Assembly (NCBI RefSeq): GCF_011683955.1
Contig: NZ_JAAQPI010000009.1
Coordinates: forward strand, 248,001 to 312,000
Direction of reading: 5' to 3'
Source of the DNA: Pseudomaricurvus alkylphenolicus
Lineage (GTDB): Bacteria; Pseudomonadota; Gammaproteobacteria; Pseudomonadales; Cellvibrionaceae
Length of the DNA: 64,000 nucleotides
The notes under the pieces are model-generated. The model was not told the origin of the DNA. It made no database searches and was given only the letters and a program-made list of their open reading frames with translations. Shown here piece after piece: positions 1 through 8,768 of the stretch. Within the stretch, counting starts at the first letter, position 1, and each line of letters begins with the position of its first letter. The translations under genes were made by a program, and so were the position numbers.

Positions 1-399
1 TTCCGTTGCGTCCAGTACATCCTCTTCGGTGATACCGGGCCCGACCAAGTCCTTTTTTAGCTTGAAAGCAATTTCCCCTTCAGCCTTCGGAGCAATTAAA
101 TTGGCTGATACCGGGATCTCAGTACCATTGGAGTACTCCATTTTGTCGGTCAAAAAACCAAAGTCGGGCTGATCAACTTTAAACATATTTTGAACTACTT
201 CGCTGGTGATTCCGATTTTCTTTCCAACGATTTTTTCGCCATCGTTCACCCGACGGTTAATCATATGAAGCGATATGTAGTAAGCGTCCTCAATAGAAAT
301 TTCGGGAAACTGCTCAGTCAAAGGTGGCATTGTCGTTTGGCTTCGAAGGGCTTCGTAGAGCCTGTCGCCCAATTCGCTGATGGTGTCTCTGTTCATCAT
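1..399 (-). CDS. 2-hydroxypenta-2,4-dienoate hydratase (MhpD family), left copy, 3' part beyond window
   Basis: The frame is open from an ATG at 399 (or a second ATG at 396) to the window edge, so only the first 133 codons are seen. It matches the complete right-hand copy at 20026-20811 almost residue for residue, including KKIGITSEVVQ, VDQPDFGFLTDKM and LIAPKAEGEIAF, which mark the MhpD / fumarylacetoacetate-hydrolase-like fold. Enzymes of this family hydrate the dienoate released by the meta-cleavage-product hydrolase to 4-hydroxy-2-oxovalerate. A GAAGAGAA stretch upstream serves as ribosome site. It lies 16 bp after the hydrolase gene and is the last visible gene of the left operon; an aldolase and an acylating aldehyde dehydrogenase may follow outside the window (inference). 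Confidence 0.9.
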   Translation of the reverse strand, partial: MMNRDTISELGDRLYEALRSQTTMPPLTEQFPEISIEDAYYISLHMINRRVNDGEKIVGKKIGITSEVVQNMFKVDQPDFGFLTDKMEYSNGTEIPVSANLIAPKAEGEIAFKLKKDLVGPGITEEDVLDATE

Positions 400-415
400 T
401 TTACGTAAGTTCTCT

Positions 416-1267
416 TCAACAATGTATTCCCATGAATGCAGTGGCCACCGCATTGAATTCTTCCGGCCTTTCCCACTGTACCCAATGCCCGGTTTTACTG
501 AACAAATACACATCGCAATTTTGCATGCTCTCCTGCAAAGACCTGGCTCCACTGGGTCTGTTGACACTGTCTTCTGTCCCCCATAAAACCAGGCAAGGTG
601 TCTGGCAGGCCTTTAGTCGAGGGTCCAGGACAAAATCTGACTTGTGGATCGCTTCTATCTTCATGCCCAGTGGCGGAGCCGCGATAACTTCAGGATCGAT
701 GCTTGACTGATAGCGCTGCTCTATGACTGAATCGGGCACTTGACTGGAGTCATACACCAGATGATTCTTTATAAAATCGGCGACTTTTTCCCTGCTGGGG
801 CCAGCACCTTTGTAATAATTGAGAAGTTTCTCAAGGCCCTTTGTCGGAGGCTCACTGGAGATATTGATTCCGCCAGGTCCCATAAGGATGAGCGAAGCGA
901 TGCTTGCCGGCTGCTCCAACGCCATTCTTAAAGCCGCAGCACCACCCAGCGAGTTACCAATGACATGGGCTTTTTCGATATCCAGGAATTCCAGCAACCC
1001 CAACATAGTGGAGGCCAGATCGCCAAAGGGGTCGCTGGCGTCTACACCTTTTGTAGACTTTCCATATCCTTGCATATCGGGCACAATTACGCGGAATTTC
1101 TGCGCCAGGATTTCGATATTCCTTGAAAAGTTTGACAGACCCGAAGCTCCTGGACCTCCGCCATGTAGCATAAGTACTGGAAATCCCGATCCCAATTCGT
1201 TGACGAAAATACGACGGCCACGAAATTCTGCGAAATAGCTTTTAAAATTTTCGATTTTAATGTCCAT
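416..1267 (-). CDS. meta-cleavage product (C-C bond) hydrolase, left copy
   Basis: This 283-aa alpha/beta hydrolase of the BphD/HsaD/MhpC family should hydrolyse the ring-cleavage product of the adjacent dioxygenase into a dienoate and an acid. Visible family marks are the oxyanion motif HGGGPGAS (about residues 35-42), nucleophile Ser106 in GNSLGG, Asp233 in the stretch WGTEDSVNRP, and His261 in TGHWVQWE. I chose ATG 1267 because GGAAGGAA precedes it, it sits 13 bp after the dioxygenase stop, and the right-hand paralogue begins at the same place; a longer frame upstream overlaps the dioxygenase. Closely similar to the hydrolase at 19159-20016. Confidence 0.92.
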   Translation of the reverse strand: MDIKIENFKSYFAEFRGRRIFVNELGSGFPVLMLHGGGPGASGLSNFSRNIEILAQKFRVIVPDMQGYGKSTKGVDASDPFGDLASTMLGLLEFLDIEKAHVIGNSLGGAAALRMALEQPASIASLILMGPGGINISSEPPTKGLEKLLNYYKGAGPSREKVADFIKNHLVYDSSQVPDSVIEQRYQSSIDPEVIAAPPLGMKIEAIHKSDFVLDPRLKACQTPCLVLWGTEDSVNRPSGARSLQESMQNCDVYLFSKTGHWVQWERPEEFNAVATAFMGIHC

Positions 1268-1280
1268 GTTTCCTTCCCGG

Positions 1281-2171
1281 TTACAACTGAAATTCATGTC
1301 CCCAAAGGGACATGACGTCATATCTTTCAGGCACCCATGTGTCATCGTCAATATGAATAGCACCAGCACCCAATTCCAAAGCAAAGCCGGAAGGTGTCAC
1401 GACATAAAAGGAAATGTCACGATCGTTGGGGTGTTCACCCAGCGTCAACGCCATGGGGTAATTCGCCTCTTTAAGTCTTGCCTGCGCTCTTAAAACATCG
1501 CTAAGATGTGGAAGCTCGCACATAAAGTGGTTTATTCTCTTGGAGAAATTGGCTTTAACAACTTCTGGAGGAATACCTTCGGCACTGGCGAAAGCAAAGG
1601 TGTGATGGCGTGGATTAAAATGAATGAATGAAAGTTCAACCGTTCCCCCAGCCATGCCTGTATTAATATGATCCGAAATTCTGGCGCCAAGAACTCGAAT
1701 ATAAAACTCCTCACTCTCTCTATTATTGGGAACAGCGAAAGCAATGTGGCCCATACCCAGCTCTCCGGTAACAAACCCCGCGGGAAGCGAGGGCGAAGCG
1801 AATTCGCTATCCGAGTTCTGAGAACCCAAGCAGATTTCAACGGTTAATCCAGCTGGATCTATAAAGCTTACATACTTTTCTACCGCTCTCAGTTTGGTTC
1901 CCTCAGGAGCACCTTGGCTTACCTCTATGCCTTCGGATTTGAGCTCGTCGACCAGGGTCCAAAAGTGATCTTCCGAGCTGGCTTCCAGCCCGCAAAACGC
2001 ATAATCTTCGCTATCACCTTTTACCAGTAGTATCCGTCTTTCCTTTTCATCCATGCGCAGAAATGCAGCATCTTCGGATGTTTCGAATTGATAACCGATA
2101 ACCCTGGAAAACTCTTTCCATTGTTCGAACTTGTTTGTTTCGATTGCGATGTAGCTGAGTTTTAAATTCAT
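1281..2171 (-). CDS. extradiol (type I, VOC) ring-cleavage dioxygenase, left copy
   Basis: A 296-aa two-domain extradiol dioxygenase of the BphC/HsaC class, which opens a catechol next to the diol using Fe(II). Metal ligands are predicted as His142 (GMGHIAFA), His215 (in NHFMCEL) and Glu266 (FALELGAG). The second-sphere His pair in NPRHHTFAF, near residue 190, is also present. N- and C-terminal VOC modules each span roughly 140 residues. It is flanked by the TBDR (21 bp upstream) and the hydrolase (13 bp downstream), so it is translationally packed, unlike its right-hand paralogue. The natural catechol is not deducible from sequence. Confidence 0.93.
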   Translation of the reverse strand: MNLKLSYIAIETNKFEQWKEFSRVIGYQFETSEDAAFLRMDEKERRILLVKGDSEDYAFCGLEASSEDHFWTLVDELKSEGIEVSQGAPEGTKLRAVEKYVSFIDPAGLTVEICLGSQNSDSEFASPSLPAGFVTGELGMGHIAFAVPNNRESEEFYIRVLGARISDHINTGMAGGTVELSFIHFNPRHHTFAFASAEGIPPEVVKANFSKRINHFMCELPHLSDVLRAQARLKEANYPMALTLGEHPNDRDISFYVVTPSGFALELGAGAIHIDDDTWVPERYDVMSLWGHEFQL

Positions 2172-2192
2172 GTTCTCTACCTGCTGGTAAAA

Positions 2193-4676
2193 TCAAAATT
2201 TCAACGAACCGGTCAGGGAAATGCTCCTGGGTGCGGCAAAGCTGGCAAACCTGGAGCCGCCGAACAGAGGAACATCCGCACCGAAGATCATATCGTCATC
2301 CACATCGGTCAGATTTTTGCCAATAATCCCGAGTTCCCAGGTTCCATCGGTCGATTTCAGTCGCAGGGATGCATTGATCTTTGTGGTAGCTGCGGTCAAG
2401 AGCTTTGGATCAAGATCCTCTTCGCGATAGGATTCGTCGGTGTAGATGGCGTCTGTAACAAGCTGTAACTCATACTGACTGCCAAGCTTCCAGACCTGTG
2501 TCGCGGATATTACCGCTGACAGCTCCGGAGTGAAAGCATTGCTTTGACCTTTCAAGTCATTGATGCCAGCTGCTGAACAAACCCCGTTATCAACGAAGGC
2601 GCCCAGTACATTTTCACCGTTGGACCAAATCGCTTCACGGAATTCTTCAAACTGCTGGTTGGTACATGCCTGATTCGGAAAACTCTCAAACTCGAAGTCG
2701 GTCCAACCAATACTGCCGCTCAGCAAAAGGCTGTCGGTAGCCTGCCAGCGTCCGTCTATCTCAATGCCTTGTGTTACAGCTTCGGCCGCGTTAAGCACTC
2801 TGAAGGTGGCCTGCCCGGTAAACACCGCTGCCTGAAGATCGTCGTACTCAGTTCTGAACACCGCCATGTTTAGCTCTGCGGCGCCATTAAGCAGGCTCAT
2901 TTTACTGCCGACTTCAAAAGTGATGACTTCCTCTTCCTCAAAGCCGGCCTCTTCGGGATCGGGGCCAAGCGCGAGTGTGTTAAAGCCCCCGGCTTTGAAA
3001 CCTGTTGATACTGCCCCATAGACCATAATGTCGTTGGTAACATCCCACTGCAGATTAGCTGACCACGTCAAGCTTTCCTCATCGCGAGAAAGGTCACTGA
3101 AGGTATGCGGCGTAAATTCACCAATAAGCTGTGCACTGAGAGCCGTCAACGGGTTAGACGTGACATTGGTGGTATCAGCGATAAAATCGGTTGCGTAGAC
3201 GAATTGATCAACGGTTTTTTCTTCTTCGGTATAGCGCAGCCCCAGGGTGGCGGTCAGGCTGTCACTGATCTGCCACTCACCCTGCGCGAACACGGCCCAT
3301 GTCTGAGTATCCTGCAGTGTCTGCGCATAACGACCGGCACCACCAACTCCAGCGGCGCTGATGGGGGCCAATAAGGTGGCGTCGGCACAAGCCCTCGCAA
3401 CAGCCGCACTCTGGTTTGTATTCAAAGCAGCACCTGTCGCCGCTGCTGCCAATGGGTCATCGGTGGCTGGATTATAGGGAGCCAATACGCCACCGGCGCC
3501 AAGACAGTTGCCGCCGGTCAACATCGCTATGGTATCCACGTTAAACAAGATCAGGGATTCAGCATCCAGCTCTGTTTCCTGATAGTAAGCACCTGCAATA
3601 TACTGGAACGAACCTTCAAGCGTTGAAGCAAATCTGATTTCAAGGCTGTTTTGGCTAAAATCTTCATCATCGTCATAGCGAACCACATCCAGTGGGTTGA
3701 TATCGGCATCCAATCCCCGTTCGAACTCGTATTCGGAGTACGCCAAAATAGCGGTAAGGTTGCCGCTTTCAAATTCACTGTCAAATTGAAGGGAGAGTTC
3801 TTCAATATCCCCTTTCAGAAACTGAGATGTACCCGAATTCAGTGCCGTCGAACTGTTTCCAATGTTGGATTTGTCATCGATTCTGTCTTCTACTCCAAAA
3901 AGAGCAAGAACCCCGGCGTCAATGATTTGATAGGGACTCACTTCCTCATTATCAAACTGTCCCCATTCGTACTTGAAGTGAGCTGTAGTTCTGTCTGAAA
4001 TATCCCATTCCAGTCTGATCCTCAGCGCCTGTTCGTCTTTACCAGGCATATCCTCGTTGTAGTAGACGTTTTCCACCCACCCCTCATGCATCTGACGATC
4101 CAGAACAGCGATACGTCCGCGCAAACTCTCGCTCAACGGTCCAGACAAATAACCAAGTATTTCGGTCTCGTCGAAATCGATATTGTGAGTCAGTGTAACC
4201 GAGCCTTCGACCTCATCCGTCGGCGCCGCTGAACTGATATTGAGTGCTCCGCCTACGGTATTCTTGCCAAACAGAGTGCCCTGGGGGCCCCTGAGTACCT
4301 CCACCATGCCCACGTCGAGAAAGGCAAACCGGGACTGAATGCCTCGTCCCCGGTAAACACCATCCACAAAGGTGCCTACCGACTGTTCAAATCCCGCCTG
4401 GGTGCCGGAAGTGATACCACGAATATTGATGGTGTCTGCGATTGGCTGCTCATTAATAAAGAAGTTGGGGATATAGTCGGCTACGCCGTCCAAGCGCTGC
4501 ATGCCGGCTTCGGCAATTTTGTCACCGCTCATCGCGGATACTGAAATGGGGACGTCCTGCAGACTTTCCGCCCTTTTCTGAGCCGTAACTATCACCTCCT
4601 CCAGCTGCTGAGCCTGCAATTGCGTTGCTGTGGCGGCAATAATTACTGTTAGTGCTTGTTTACTTATTGTTTTCAT
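2193..4676 (-). CDS. TonB-dependent outer-membrane receptor, left meta-cleavage operon
   Basis: An 827-aa TBDR with signal peptide (MKTISKQALTVIIAATATQ, cleaved near LQAQQ), a TonB-box-like LEEVIVTAQKR, a plug domain carrying VEVLRGPQGTLFGKNTVGG, and a 22-strand barrel ending in an aromatic residue (SLKF). ATG 4676 is preferred: CTGGAG lies at good spacing before it and it gives a clean signal peptide, whereas the longer frame adds an unlikely leader. It sits between flavin reductase and dioxygenase genes, so it probably imports the aromatic or steroid-like substrate of the operon across the outer membrane (inference). The right-hand TBDR at 15455-17944 is a close paralogue over the whole length. 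Confidence 0.93.
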   Translation of the reverse strand: MKTISKQALTVIIAATATQLQAQQLEEVIVTAQKRAESLQDVPISVSAMSGDKIAEAGMQRLDGVADYIPNFFINEQPIADTINIRGITSGTQAGFEQSVGTFVDGVYRGRGIQSRFAFLDVGMVEVLRGPQGTLFGKNTVGGALNISSAAPTDEVEGSVTLTHNIDFDETEILGYLSGPLSESLRGRIAVLDRQMHEGWVENVYYNEDMPGKDEQALRIRLEWDISDRTTAHFKYEWGQFDNEEVSPYQIIDAGVLALFGVEDRIDDKSNIGNSSTALNSGTSQFLKGDIEELSLQFDSEFESGNLTAILAYSEYEFERGLDADINPLDVVRYDDDEDFSQNSLEIRFASTLEGSFQYIAGAYYQETELDAESLILFNVDTIAMLTGGNCLGAGGVLAPYNPATDDPLAAAATGAALNTNQSAAVARACADATLLAPISAAGVGGAGRYAQTLQDTQTWAVFAQGEWQISDSLTATLGLRYTEEEKTVDQFVYATDFIADTTNVTSNPLTALSAQLIGEFTPHTFSDLSRDEESLTWSANLQWDVTNDIMVYGAVSTGFKAGGFNTLALGPDPEEAGFEEEEVITFEVGSKMSLLNGAAELNMAVFRTEYDDLQAAVFTGQATFRVLNAAEAVTQGIEIDGRWQATDSLLLSGSIGWTDFEFESFPNQACTNQQFEEFREAIWSNGENVLGAFVDNGVCSAAGINDLKGQSNAFTPELSAVISATQVWKLGSQYELQLVTDAIYTDESYREEDLDPKLLTAATTKINASLRLKSTDGTWELGIIGKNLTDVDDDMIFGADVPLFGGSRFASFAAPRSISLTGSLKF

Positions 4677-4710
4677 AGCATGCTCCAGTTTTATCATTAA
4701 TCTAGATTGT

Positions 4711-5244
4711 TTAAGCGACTTCAATATTTGAGAATCCGGTATCAAAGTAAACAAGCGCACGTTTCTTTGATTCCTGAGTGTATTGAACATCCAGTACGTC
4801 GCAGACGATCATCGAGTGCGAGTCCGCGGGGATAATTTCTCGTGCTTTACAATGCAGGTTGAGGAGCGCCCCATCCAGTGCCGGCGCCTTATCTGCAGAG
4901 TAGCTCCAGGATCCACTCCTAAAACGATCAGAGCCCGACATTTCTTTATACATTCCTGCAAAAACTTTCGCCTGCTCGATCTGGTCCGCGTCCAGTGTGT
5001 TAATACAGATACTGCTGCCAGCTTCAATGAGTGAGTGAGCATAGACATTTTTGTTTATGCAAATCATCACCCGTGCAGGTTCAGCTGAAATTGACATAAC
5101 GGCGGTAGCCGTCAATCCCGCTGAATGATCACCATTAGCGGTAGTGATAATATTGACAGCGCCTGCAAGGTTACGCATTCCCTGCCGGAACCGATCGGCA
5201 CTTACTTCCTTGTCGGTATGTGTATTTTTTGATAATTCATTCAT
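4711..5244 (-). CDS. flavin reductase component of two-component hydroxylase, left copy
   Basis: A 177-aa small flavin reductase of the HpaC/HsaB type (FMN-binding split barrel), which supplies reduced flavin to the partner hydroxylase. Family marks: MRNLAGAVNIITT near the N-terminus, LTATAVMSISAEPARVMICIN for flavin binding, and SHSMIVCDV near the C-terminus. ATG 5244 (MNELSK) is chosen because the right-hand copy begins MNDLSI; a TTG 30 bases earlier is possible. The Shine-Dalgarno sequence is weak. Its hydroxylase partner at 6110-7321 is separated from it here by a GST gene, while in the right operon reductase and hydroxylase are adjacent. Confidence 0.9.
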   Translation of the reverse strand: MNELSKNTHTDKEVSADRFRQGMRNLAGAVNIITTANGDHSAGLTATAVMSISAEPARVMICINKNVYAHSLIEAGSSICINTLDADQIEQAKVFAGMYKEMSGSDRFRSGSWSYSADKAPALDGALLNLHCKAREIIPADSHSMIVCDVLDVQYTQESKKRALVYFDTGFSNIEVA

Positions 5245-5280
5245 AATATTCAGTCTCACATGAGAGCGTTTCAACCTGAT

Positions 5281-6084
5281 TTATGAGTCTAATTGCGAAA
5301 ACATCAGGTTCAGCTTCTGCTTGGATTTTTCAGCAAACGTTGAAATATGGTCCCATTGTTTTTGGGGAACATAAGGCATCAATGCAGGTTCAAACGAAGG
5401 CCGGTCGATGATTCGATTCATCCAATCGTTAAGCTTCGGAAACTGACGAAAGATTTCATCGACTTTCAGATATTTCATGGCATACACATATGGTGCTACA
5501 GCGCAATCCGCCAGGGTGTGCTCGTCACCAGCAAGCCACTCACTTTTTGCAAGCCTGTTTTCAAGCCCAGCAAAGGATCTGTGCCAGATTGCAACGGCGG
5601 GCTTGACATCCTCGGCATCGAGCCCCTGATCGATCATGCGTTCTTGTCGGGCTCTACGCAGCGGATCTGGAATTCTGGAGAGCAGTTCCTTACGCTCTTG
5701 TTCTGGTTTGGCCAACCAGATGTAACGCACCACCGCACCGAACACGATTGGCATCATATTTATGTGAAGCGATTCGTCGACGAGTTTGAGCATATATCGC
5801 ACTTGTGCTCTCTTTATCGGGTCCTCTGGCATCAAAGGATTGTCTGGATAAGCATCTTCGAGATATTCACAAATTACGGTTGATTCAGTGACAACTGTGC
5901 CCTTATCTATCAAAGCGGGAACCAGCCCCTTGGGATTGATTTTCAGGTACTCCGGTTCCAGATTTTCTTTGCTCATCAGGTCGATATGCCGGCCTTCAAA
6001 CGGTATTTTCCGTTCTACCAGCACAAGGCGAACCTTATGGGCACAGGGAGACAGTCCCGCATGGTAAAGGGTGATATCGCTCAT
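5281..6084 (-). CDS. glutathione S-transferase family protein
   Basis: A 267-aa GST. The N-terminal thioredoxin-like domain carries SPCAHKVRLVL (putative active-site Ser/Cys), NPKGLVPALID with the cis-Pro, and ESTVICEYLE for glutathione binding; the all-helical domain follows from about residue 90 and includes the N-capping motif LADCAVAPYVYA. The family includes dehalogenases, isomerases and beta-etherases. It is the only gene of the left meta-cleavage operon with no counterpart in the right one, so it may deal with a substituent or a reactive intermediate particular to the left pathway (inference). Tight spacing to both neighbours (36 bp and 25 bp) supports co-transcription. Confidence 0.85.
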   Translation of the reverse strand: MSDITLYHAGLSPCAHKVRLVLVERKIPFEGRHIDLMSKENLEPEYLKINPKGLVPALIDKGTVVTESTVICEYLEDAYPDNPLMPEDPIKRAQVRYMLKLVDESLHINMMPIVFGAVVRYIWLAKPEQERKELLSRIPDPLRRARQERMIDQGLDAEDVKPAVAIWHRSFAGLENRLAKSEWLAGDEHTLADCAVAPYVYAMKYLKVDEIFRQFPKLNDWMNRIIDRPSFEPALMPYVPQKQWDHISTFAEKSKQKLNLMFSQLDS

Positions 6085-6109
6085 AATCTCTATCCTCAGT
6101 TGCTGGCGC

Positions 6110-7321
6110 TCAGATCAAGACATCGGTTGGGCTGCCGCCCAGAAAGACACCACCAGCACTAATGCTGCCTTTATCAGCATTCAAGGCCGCATGATTCGAA
6201 GCCGCGTGAATATCCCGAAAGAACCGTTGCATAGGGCTTTCATTGCGAATACCACCGCCACCGGAAGCTTTGAAGACAAGATTGGTCGCCTCCATGGCTT
6301 GCTTCGCAATCCAGACAACGTCCCATTTCCATTCGCTTCTCAGTTCAAGATCAAAAGTCCCGCCCGCTTCCGCAATCTTTCGCATGGCGGAGTTTCTTTG
6401 TTTAAAGAAACTGTCTATAGACCGGATCATTGCGTTGGCATTCGCGGTACGCTGGCGCACAAACGGATCGTCTGTTACTTTGGCGCCATCATAAGCCGCC
6501 AACTTGTCTCGCATGCTGTTGACAAAACATTGATTGGCACCGATCGCCATGCCCAGCGTTACACTGACCAGGGCACTGACAAATGTACACCCGAAGGGAT
6601 AGTTATAGGCAGAGCCGTTAAAGGTCTTTCGGCCATGCTCCTTCATCAGCAGCGCCTCCGTGAAAGAGTGTGTGCGATACTCAGGCACAAATGCCTTTTC
6701 AACCACGATGTCTTTACTGCCTGTACCGCAAAGACCAGCAACGTGCCAGGTATCTTCGATGATGTAATCGGTCCTAGGTATCAGGAACGCCAGCTGATCG
6801 GGAGCGCTCTCGGGGTCGTACTTGTCCACGGGCTTCATGCCCCCCAGGAAGACCCAGTTGCAGGGATCACAACCGCTGGACCAGGGCCAGCGGCCGGAAA
6901 TTTCATAGCCACCTTCAACTTTTTTCACTTTACCGAAGGGAGCATAGGAAGAAGAGATCAGCGCATCAGGATCCTCCCCCCAGACGTCCTCTGCGCACTT
7001 GGGATCAAGCAGGGGAACTTCCCAGGAGTGCAAAGCGGTTAAACAGACGGTCCATGCAGTTGACGGGCAGGCTGTCGCCAGTATCTTGGAAACCTGATAG
7101 AGCACTTCGGGATGATGCTCCATGCCGCCGTACACTTTAGGCTTACAAATGTCGTAAAGACCCAGTTTTCTCACTTCTTCAACTGTTTCCGGAAGCGTCA
7201 TTCTGGCCTTTTCAGTGGCCGCAGCCCGCTCCTGCAGCGTCGGCAGTAAGCTCCGGGCAATTGAGTAGAGTTCAGCCTCCGAAGGGCTTCGTGATTCTGG
7301 CTTTAGCATCGATACCGTCAT
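6110..7321 (-). CDS. flavin-dependent hydroxylase, acyl-CoA dehydrogenase fold (HsaA/HpaH-like), left copy
   Basis: A 403-aa group D flavin monooxygenase oxygenase component. These proteins share the acyl-CoA dehydrogenase fold but hydroxylate phenols with reduced flavin supplied by a small reductase. Visible marks: an N-terminal helical domain, SSSYAPFGKVKKVEGGY, SGRWPWSSGCDPCNW (beta domain), HVAGLCGTGSKDI, and the C-terminal RDIHAASNH with the histidines thought to act in hydroxylation. It is the first gene of the left operon, ATG at 7321. It is much less like its right-hand counterpart (14043-15263) than the other shared genes are to theirs, which suggests a different phenolic substrate. 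A true acyl-CoA dehydrogenase is unlikely given the adjacent reductase and dioxygenase. Confidence 0.88.
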   Translation of the reverse strand: MTVSMLKPESRSPSEAELYSIARSLLPTLQERAAATEKARMTLPETVEEVRKLGLYDICKPKVYGGMEHHPEVLYQVSKILATACPSTAWTVCLTALHSWEVPLLDPKCAEDVWGEDPDALISSSYAPFGKVKKVEGGYEISGRWPWSSGCDPCNWVFLGGMKPVDKYDPESAPDQLAFLIPRTDYIIEDTWHVAGLCGTGSKDIVVEKAFVPEYRTHSFTEALLMKEHGRKTFNGSAYNYPFGCTFVSALVSVTLGMAIGANQCFVNSMRDKLAAYDGAKVTDDPFVRQRTANANAMIRSIDSFFKQRNSAMRKIAEAGGTFDLELRSEWKWDVVWIAKQAMEATNLVFKASGGGGIRNESPMQRFFRDIHAASNHAALNADKGSISAGGVFLGGSPTDVLI

Positions 7322-7596
7322 CTGATTATCCGTCCGTTTGGGTTATCTTTCTGATAGTCAACATGTTAGGTACACCCCAAACATCTGTCTAATCGATATA
7401 TTGCATATTGAACATCGGCAAGATCGATACCTTGATGTAATGAGCAAACTGCTTAAACTATCTGATATTCCAGTGGCTGCAGGATTGGAAGAGGTGTCGT
7501 CTGCTTCAGCTTTTTGCGATAGAACGCGCTATCTGGTCTGAATGGCAAGACAGTTAAGGCGGTAGGATAATCTCAGTATCTGGTTGGTTGCCAGCG
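7322..7596. promoter_or_regulatory. upstream region of left meta-cleavage operon with repeated ATCGATA
   Basis: This 275-bp AT-rich gap precedes the left operon and follows the LysR gene on the same strand. It holds two copies of ATCGATA at 7392-7398 and 7423-7429, 31 bp (about three helical turns) apart, which might be regulator contacts. I see no convincing -24/-12 sigma-54 promoter on the minus strand here, unlike the right operon. A 67-codon frame within it has no recognisable features and is not called. Confidence 0.3.
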
Positions 7597-8517
7597 CTAT
7601 GGAGTGGAATTGATTTCTTGTCCTATGTTAGTAATTTGCTCTAACAGCCAAGCGAAAACCGGATCTCGATCCTGTACTGGATTGCGAAGCACTGCCAGCT
7701 TTATGCGTGGATAGCGAACGGGGCTTTCCAATATGCGGACGTTGTATTGCTCTACCATTTTGCTGGCAAGTCGTCGCTGAATCGTAGCTAGATAATTGGT
7801 GTTTTCAATAATTTCCGGCAATAGGTTAAATTGCGGCACCCGAAAAACAATTCTGGGAACCGCATCCAGATTTATCAGCGTCTGTATCTCAAAGCTTTGA
7901 TCGATCTCGACAGACGGCTGTTGCACTACATGCCCTGACTCGATAAAGGTTTTGCGAGTCAGTTTATCACCAATATTTGGGTTATTCCTGGACGCGACCA
8001 CAACAAGCTCGTCCTCCAAAACAGGTGTTACGTTCAATCGGTGTTCATCCAGAATGCCAATCGGCGCCAATACCAGATTGATTCTGCCGGTTTGTAGGCG
8101 CGACTGGATATCGGCCGGAAATTCGACAATCTGTATTTTTATGCCCGGCGCCTGGGCTTCCAGAATCGGCAAGAGCCGCGGAAAAATAAGTTGAGTCACA
8201 TAATCGGCAGTAGCAATAACAAATGACCGATCAACCTGCGACATATCGGTTTCACTGCTGACAAAAATCCGCTCTATATCTGCGATAGCACCTTCCAGTT
8301 CCGGTAAGAGCTGTTCCGCAAAGGGGGTTATCGACATACCCTTACCAGCCCTGATCAGAAGCGGATCATCAAATAGATCTCGCAGTCTTCCCAAGGCGTC
8401 GCTGGTGGCCGACTGGCTGAGATTGAGCTTTTCCGATGCATGAGACACGTTTCTTTCCAGCAGCAACTCATGCAGAATCGGCAGCAAATTGAGGTTAATG
8501 CTGCGTAGCTTTTTCAT
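7597..8517 (-). CDS. LysR-type regulator (NahR/NodD/LinR-like subgroup)
   Basis: A 306-aa LysR-family protein. The N-terminal winged HTH is NLLPILHELLLERNVSHASE followed by LSQSATSDALGRLRDLFDDP; this LNLL...RVS..A..L.LSQ pattern is the NahR/NodD-like subgroup, many of which control aromatic catabolism. The effector domain (about residues 95-300) includes VIATADYVTQLIFPRLLP and a C-terminal part ending near LLEQITN. ATG 8517 follows an AT-rich leader. It is directly upstream of, and co-directional with, the left operon, so it is the likely controller of that operon (inference), whereas the right operon has a sigma-54 activator. The effector could be an aromatic acid or a pathway intermediate. 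Confidence 0.88.
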   Translation of the reverse strand: MKKLRSINLNLLPILHELLLERNVSHASEKLNLSQSATSDALGRLRDLFDDPLLIRAGKGMSITPFAEQLLPELEGAIADIERIFVSSETDMSQVDRSFVIATADYVTQLIFPRLLPILEAQAPGIKIQIVEFPADIQSRLQTGRINLVLAPIGILDEHRLNVTPVLEDELVVVASRNNPNIGDKLTRKTFIESGHVVQQPSVEIDQSFEIQTLINLDAVPRIVFRVPQFNLLPEIIENTNYLATIQRRLASKMVEQYNVRILESPVRYPRIKLAVLRNPVQDRDPVFAWLLEQITNIGQEINSTP

Positions 8518-8726
8518 GACAACATTCTCTTCGCGAGATTTACTTATACCCGACCATAATTATCAACCAGGGAAATAAAGTACTGTTATTTACTGCCGGT
8601 TTTTTCGATAAGAAATAGGAGCAATATCGATTCAGCAGAATTATAGACCAACGCTGGTTTGTAGAGAAGTTAAAGGTAACGAAGGTTTACGGGAGGGTTC
8701 CATTTTTTCAGAGGCACCAAAACCAC

Positions 8727-8748
8727 GGAGGGCGAACTTCGCACCTCC
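8727..8748 (-). terminator. candidate transcription terminator after crotonase gene
   Basis: A stem with GCGAA/TTCGC at its core and GGAGG/CCTCC at its base, with one small bulge, starts 21 bp beyond the stop of the crotonase at 8769-9575. A modest T-rich stretch follows on the minus strand (GGTTTTGG, then a run of A on the other side further on). Rho-independent termination is plausible but the U-tract is poor. Confidence 0.4.
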
Positions 8749-8768
8749 ACAAAGCACAACACCAAATC

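Noticed and set aside
1268-1384. N-terminal extension of the left hydrolase (39 residues)
   Set aside because: Overlaps the dioxygenase gene and has no counterpart in the right copy; ATG 1267 has a good ribosome site.
4677-4790. 38-residue extension before the left TBDR signal peptide
   Set aside because: Overlaps the flavin reductase gene and would bury the signal peptide.
7338-7541. 67-codon frame in the leader of the left operon
   Set aside because: No ribosome site, no recognisable motif, and it covers the probable promoter region.
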